Part shown: in pieces, positions 59,490-64,000 of the stretch
Layout: each line of letters starts with the position of its first letter
Numbering within the stretch: position 1 is the stretch's first letter
NCBI GenBank assembly: GCA_011009095.1
Contig: VTPC01090673.1
Span: forward strand, 27,670 to 91,669
DNA length: 64,000 nucleotides
Source: Ignelater luminosus
Lineage: Eukaryota > Arthropoda > Insecta > Coleoptera > Elateridae
Reading direction: 5' to 3'
Notes under the pieces: generated by a model
The model's database searches: none
What the model was told of the DNA's origin: nothing
Seen by the model: the letters and a program-made list of their open reading frames with translations, nothing else
Program-made: the position numbers and the translations under genes

Positions 59490-61678
59490 TAGGGATGCCA
59501 CGAATATTCAGCTACTATTCGGTATTTGGCCTATTCGACCGTCTTTTCTGTATTCGGTATTCGGCTGAATAGTATGCAGTATTTGGCCGAATACCGAATA
59601 CCTAATTATAAAAAAAGCACATATTACTCAAAATGTATCTCTTTTAATAACAAATCATTACAAATTTAATACTTAAAATCTATCAGTGGCAAGTTATGAT
59701 GAATAAAAACAATCTATTCAGCATTTGTTGGTAGCAAACGATTCCGCTTTGCCTTATAGATAATACCTGCTTCTGAAAAAAGCCTCTCGCTATATACATA
59801 CTGCCAGGAGACGATAAGTAAATCTTTTGTCAGCATTGGATACTGTTTTGCGTTTGCTGACCACCACTTGTAAGGGTCTGCCGTCCGATTTAGGCGAACA
59901 GTTTTCAAATAAAAATCAATCTCATTTGCAATAGCACTTGTCTCCATAACCTCATTTCCTCGAAACATCTCCAGAAACTGTCGTGTATTTCAATGGTTCT
60001 ATCATTTTCATTGATGTTTCTTTTCTTACTAGGTGGAGAAGAATAATCATCGGTACTGCTACATTCATCACAACAAATTTTTAGAGTTTCTAAAAGAACT
60101 TTTTGTCTGGCTCTTTCCTTTTGAACTAATCCCAGGAAACTTGTTTTGAATCGCGGGTCAAGAAAACTGGCAACCAGATATTTGTCATTGTCATCAAAGT
60201 CAAACCGTTTTTCAAGTTCAACTTTTAGTGTAGATCTCATTGTCAATAAATTTAGTGTTCTATCTGCAGTCTCTTCCTTTCCCAGGTATTTCAATAATGT
60301 GACGACATGTGGAATCACTTCAGAGATGCAGGAAACACTTGAACTGGTTATTTTAGTAATCTCCTCGAACGGTTTGAGGAGTTTGATACATTGCTCCATT
60401 AACTCCCATTGTGACGGTGTCAAATTGTTCAAAGATTCGTGATCTGTTATGTACAAAGAGACAGCTCGTTTTTGTTCTAGTAATCGCTCCATTAAATAAT
60501 AAGTAGAATTCCAGCGTGTCATTACATCTTGTACTAGTTGGTGGTTCGGCAAGTTTAGTTCTTGGCGAACGCCTGAATGGTTAAAATGAGTAACAATTCG
60601 TCTCGCAGCAGCTACCATCTCCAGTACCTCCGCTTGGGATTTCAGCGATTCCTCGACAGCTCGTTGCAGTGAATGAATAAAACACTTGGCAGAATCATAG
60701 TCTGCGACTCGTACACCTTTTATCATATTGGCTCCACTGTCATGGACAAGTAAATGGATCTTGCTCTAAGGAATATTCCATCTTCCTGCAATAGCATTAC
60801 GCTCTTTTGCGATATTGTTACCAGTATGTGAGCCAGCAAACGGCTTCATCGCCAAAACACCACGTTCAAGAATAAACTCTGGATCTGGAGATATCCAATG
60901 TGCAGTGAAACTCAAGAAACTCTCGTTATTGTGCTAACATGACTACATATCAGATGTCACGGATACTACTGTTGCTCGCGAGATACTAGCTGCAATTTTT
61001 GAGTAAATTCTGTCATATATATCGGGTATAACTTTCTGGGTCATATAAGTGCGACCAGGTATTTTGTATTGAGGCACTGCCTTTTCCATAAGCTTTGTAA
61101 AGCCGACTCGTTCAACAAGTGAAAACGGCTCGTTGTCTAAGGCAATCATCTCACCGATTAAATAATGATATTTTATTGATTTCGGGTCATTTATATCCCA
61201 CAACAATTTTCTTTCAGTTGTTTGCTTCAGAGTTAACTGTTTTTGTTTTTTTATTTACCTGGTACTGGAATCGGCAGACGCAAGAGTACCGTCCTTTTTA
61301 CTTCCACTTCATTAGAAATCTCATAACATTCCCAAATAGGCAACTTTTTATTAATTACTGGTGCCATTTTATAAAGCTTTTGGCTATAAACAGCGATATT
61401 TTTAATAATAATGAATAATAATTGTAATAACACAACCTGCGATCAGAAGAAAGTAACTAATAATTCGTGTCGTGACACGATCTACTCGCAAATGAACCAA
61501 ATAGTCTCACCCCGTCGCTCCCGCACAGCCGCAATGAGACAAGCGTGACCTGTTACGCGCGAAATGTACACATCTTGTACCAAATATTCGGCGGCCGAAT
61601 ACTCGGCTCTTCGGCCGAGGGCATGGCCGAATATTCGGTATTCGGTTTTTGGCCAAATCACTATTCGTGGCATCTCTA
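59490..61678 (-). mobile_element. hAT transposon with 8-bp target-site duplications
   Basis: A 2189-bp element. Its ends are TAGGGATGCCACGAATA (left) and, on the other strand, TAGAGATGCCACGAATA, and it is flanked by ATGTACAG (59482-59489) and ATATACAG (61679-61686). These match 7 of 8 bases and fit the nTnnnnAn hAT target pattern. Both subterminal regions are packed with CCGAATA/TATTCGG repeats (59510-59605 and 61585-61655), the probable transposase-binding sites. The transposase lies on the minus strand and is broken. Confidence 0.95.
59714..61433 (-). pseudogene. hAT transposase (ZBED-like), inactivated
   Basis: Read on the minus strand, an N-terminal piece near 61251-61380 (MAPVINKKLPIWECYEISNE) is the expected place of the BED zinc finger, but the paired Cys/His are missing. 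Next comes 60943-61206 with EPFSLVERVGFTKLMEKAVPQY and VTSDM followed by a TAG where Trp is usual. NNESFLSFTAHWI and DSGANMIKGVRVADYDSAKC follow, with another stop near 60765. The large frame at 59905-60726 contains the CxxH-like region, MTRWNSTYYLMERLLE and a long helical insertion domain. After a frameshift the dimerisation end YSERLFSEAGIIYKAKRNRL is at 59714-59968. Domain order is as in Ac-type hAT proteins, and no copy of the protein could be made from it. Confidence 0.93.
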
Positions 61679-61686
61679 ATATACAG

Positions 61687-62149
61687 TAGCCTCACCAGGT
61701 ATCTTCTAGAAAAAGAAAAAATTATAGTGTAGAAAAGAAAATATCTAAAAGAAACGCAACGAGCGAGAATAGAAGAGGCATCCCAGGCTGCCCCCCCCCC
61801 CCCTTGGACTTTAATCCATATTTACAAAACTCTCAACTGCCCAATGATTGACTGTCGAGTTCCTTTCTCCTGCTTCTGCTCCTTAGAATCACCTTAGCTA
61901 TAGACTTCCCCAGAAGAAAAGGCCATCTGCAGGAAAAATTCTTAATATCTGTTCGAAAGCACACACTGATATCCTCCTTAACACAATGTTACAATCAACT
62001 TTACAAATCCAGAGTTTGCTAGGAAATTACGAATAATTTTTAAATTTTACTAGTAAATCGTTGGATACATATGCAGCTTCTAGCAATCTACTTTTAAATT
62101 GCAAGCTATAGCAGCAACTTTTTTCTTGAAACATTGAACTTGTAACGGG
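61687..62149. other. Anonymous DNA with a C13 run
   Basis: Thirteen consecutive C at 61791-61803; otherwise nothing recognised. Confidence 0.5.
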
Positions 62150-63580
62150 CTCCTGGTATTTCACTTTGCAGACCCAAGAAAGTTTAAACATCCCTCAGAA
62201 AATTACAAAAAATTACTAACACCCATATCCAAATGAATGCGAATGCAAAAAAAGCACCTGGATATCTTATCACAGGTGAGATTTTGAAAAACTTTCAAAG
62301 AAAAGCCTTGGTTAAATTAACTACTTTGATCAATGCTTGTGTTGGGCTAAACTATGTCCCAGATTCATGAAGAACAGCTGAGATTATCATGATACCAAAA
62401 TCCGGCAAAAATCTAAGTGAAATGGAATCATATCGACCCATCTCACTATTGCCAATTATGTCTAAGCTGTTTGAGAAATTGCTATTAAAGCGTTTCAAAC
62501 CTATTCTTGATAAAAGAAATCTGATACTATCACATCAATTTGGTTTCAGAAATAATTACTCCACAATAGATCAAATCCATCGTATCACCGATGTTATAGA
62601 AAGAACGCTAGAAAACAAAGGTGTGTGTTCTGCTGTATTCCTAGATATTGCACAAGCTTTTGACAGAGTATGGCATCAGGGCTTACTACATAAATTAATA
62701 TCATTACTTCCGGATCATTTCTATCAACTTTTAAAATCCTACTTGTCTAATCGATATTTTCGCGTTGAACATGAAGATTCGTATTCGGAACTGAAATTGA
62801 TTAAGGCTGATGTACCACAAGAAAGTGTTTGGGGACCAGTCCTGTGTCTGCTTTATATTAATGATGTGCCAACAATATTATACAGTACAACAGCCACTTT
62901 TGCTGATGACACAGCAATCATGACAGTGAGAGATTTTCAACCAGAAAATTGCAATCGGCTTTCAACAAAGTCACCATCTGAACTAAAATATGGCGCATTA
63001 AACTTAATGAATCCGAATCGACACATATTGATTCCACAAATAAGAAGATTGTATAACAACCAGTCTTCATTAATGGCACTCAACTACCCTATGCCACTAC
63101 AGCAAAATATCTTGGTATGATACTTGATGCCAAACTTCGATGGAAAGAACATATCAAGAAAAAGCGGAATGATCTTAACATCAAGTTTAGAAAAATGTAT
63201 TGGTTGCTTGGACACAACTGTCAGCTATCAACCCGCAACAAGCTTACATTGTATAAGCAAGTGCTACGTCCAGTATGGAGTTATGGAATTCAACTTTAGG
63301 AATGCGCCAGTGATTCTAATATCCAGATGATACAAAAATTTCAAGTGGTAAAGTGTATTATGAATGCGCCTTGGTATGTTCATATTATCATATTTGTGAC
63401 CTTCACCGTGCTCTTGAGATCGAAATGATCACGGACATCAGCATCAGATTCGCCAGTTCTCATCAAAAGAGGTTACAAAACCATATAAACACAGAAGCAT
63501 CCAGACTTCTAGATGTGCGTAATATTACTAGACGACTCAAACGGACAAAACCATTTGAGCTTGTTAGACACTAGAATACT
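62150..63580 (+). pseudogene. Jockey-type LINE, 5'-truncated reverse transcriptase
   Basis: The relic begins inside the linker before the RT domain (NANAKKAPGYLITGEILKNF near 62230-62290, with a stop near 62367 where Trp is usual). The open frame at 62389-63120 has MIPKSGKNLSEMESYRPISL, KLFEKLLLKR, HQFGFRNNYSTIDQI, FLDIAQAFDRVWH and the catalytic FADDT. The usual VPQGSVLGP block reads VPQESVWGP. A frameshift at about 62950-63060 moves the continuation (YATTAKYLGMILDAKLRWK) to another frame. MNAPWYV and the typical end RRLKRTKPFEL follow near 63360-63570. Endonuclease and ORF1 are absent, as in an ordinary 5'-truncated insertion. It is non-functional. Confidence 0.93.
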
Positions 63581-64000
63581 AAATGTAATCTTAGTTATTG
63601 TTAGTATATTAGGTTAGAAACAAATTAATCGTTAGTTTTGTAAACTAGTTTTAATTGAATTAGGTTGTTATTTTGAGCTTTAACTAAAAAAGCAACTAAC
63701 ACCAATAACCTCCTACCGGAGCTGGTGGACCATTTTAGGGAACACCTCGATTCCCTCCAAATAATCATACCCACCACCTTCAAAAATACCACTCTTCTCT
63801 GCTACATATTATTTTATATATTTCCATTGTTCTAATCTCCAACGCAGAGAACAACCTTGTCTTGGCTTACTTAACACTGTTCTTGCTTTCATAGTTTTCT
63901 TAAATTACATTTTTGTGAGATATTTTTGCCTAATGTGCTTGGCGATAACAGGCATTGGAACTAAATATCCACTACTGGTCAGCAGACAGCCTGATTCATT
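63581..64000. other. Probable LINE 3' UTR, then anonymous DNA
   Basis: Sequence directly after the Jockey coding end up to about 63700 is probably its 3' untranslated region; no poly(A) tail was identified. Nothing is recognised further on. Confidence 0.4.

Noticed and set aside
1-64000. CRISPR arrays, bacterial operons, integrated virus or endosymbiont DNA
   Set aside because: No regularly spaced repeats, no dense same-strand gene runs and no viral structural genes were seen; the reverse transcriptases present belong to LINEs.

Overview
This window is nuclear DNA from an insect, most likely a beetle; the order is an inference from how the innexin proteins read. It is AT-rich with very low gene density, has short AT-rich introns with GT..AG borders, and carries many transposon copies. 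Only two genes can be named with confidence, both gap-junction innexins. inx2 (17061-18140, minus) is a single uninterrupted 359-codon reading frame. inx7 (53522-54995, plus) is a five-exon gene that I assembled by hand into a 411-residue protein. Their start codons lie about 35.4 kb apart and the genes point away from each other. inx2 and inx7 are neighbours in Drosophila (ogre/inx2/inx7 cluster), so this looks like an old innexin cluster stretched by transposon insertion.

Layout: 1-13197 is mostly anonymous AT-rich DNA with a dead mariner (435-1363), an imperfect inverted repeat (4850-5404), a 260-bp MITE (6164-6423) and two short transposase scraps (about 7030 and 10395). 13198-14502 is an apparently intact mariner-like transposon with DD41D catalytic spacing. 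inx2 follows, then a second, inverted and almost identical copy of that transposon (24907-26211), so inx2 is bracketed by near-identical inverted elements. 26-35 kb holds a broken mariner, two doubtful relics and an R1-type LINE relic. 35906-37390 is an element with about 330-bp terminal inverted repeats that carries a decayed cysteine-rich coding remnant. 40568-41390 is a foldback element whose two arms each contain the same transposase C-terminal segment. 42458-43753 is a complete but inactivated mariner. 47-49 kb has two small candidate secreted-peptide frames, one in a conspicuously GC-rich island. 49663-50457 is a pogo/Tc1-like nonautonomous element with an internal direct duplication. 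inx7 follows, then an orphan candidate 3' exon, a MITE (56840-57334) directly beside a mariner (57376-58529), a complete but dead hAT transposon with 8-bp target-site duplications (59490-61678), and a 5'-truncated Jockey-type LINE (62150-63580).

How it works together: inx2 and inx7 are subunits of the same kind of channel and could co-assemble. Everything else is a layered transposon landscape. The mariner copies range from fully open (two DD41D copies), through nearly intact, to heavily decayed, which implies several separate invasions. No bacterial operons, tRNA, rRNA or CRISPR features were seen.
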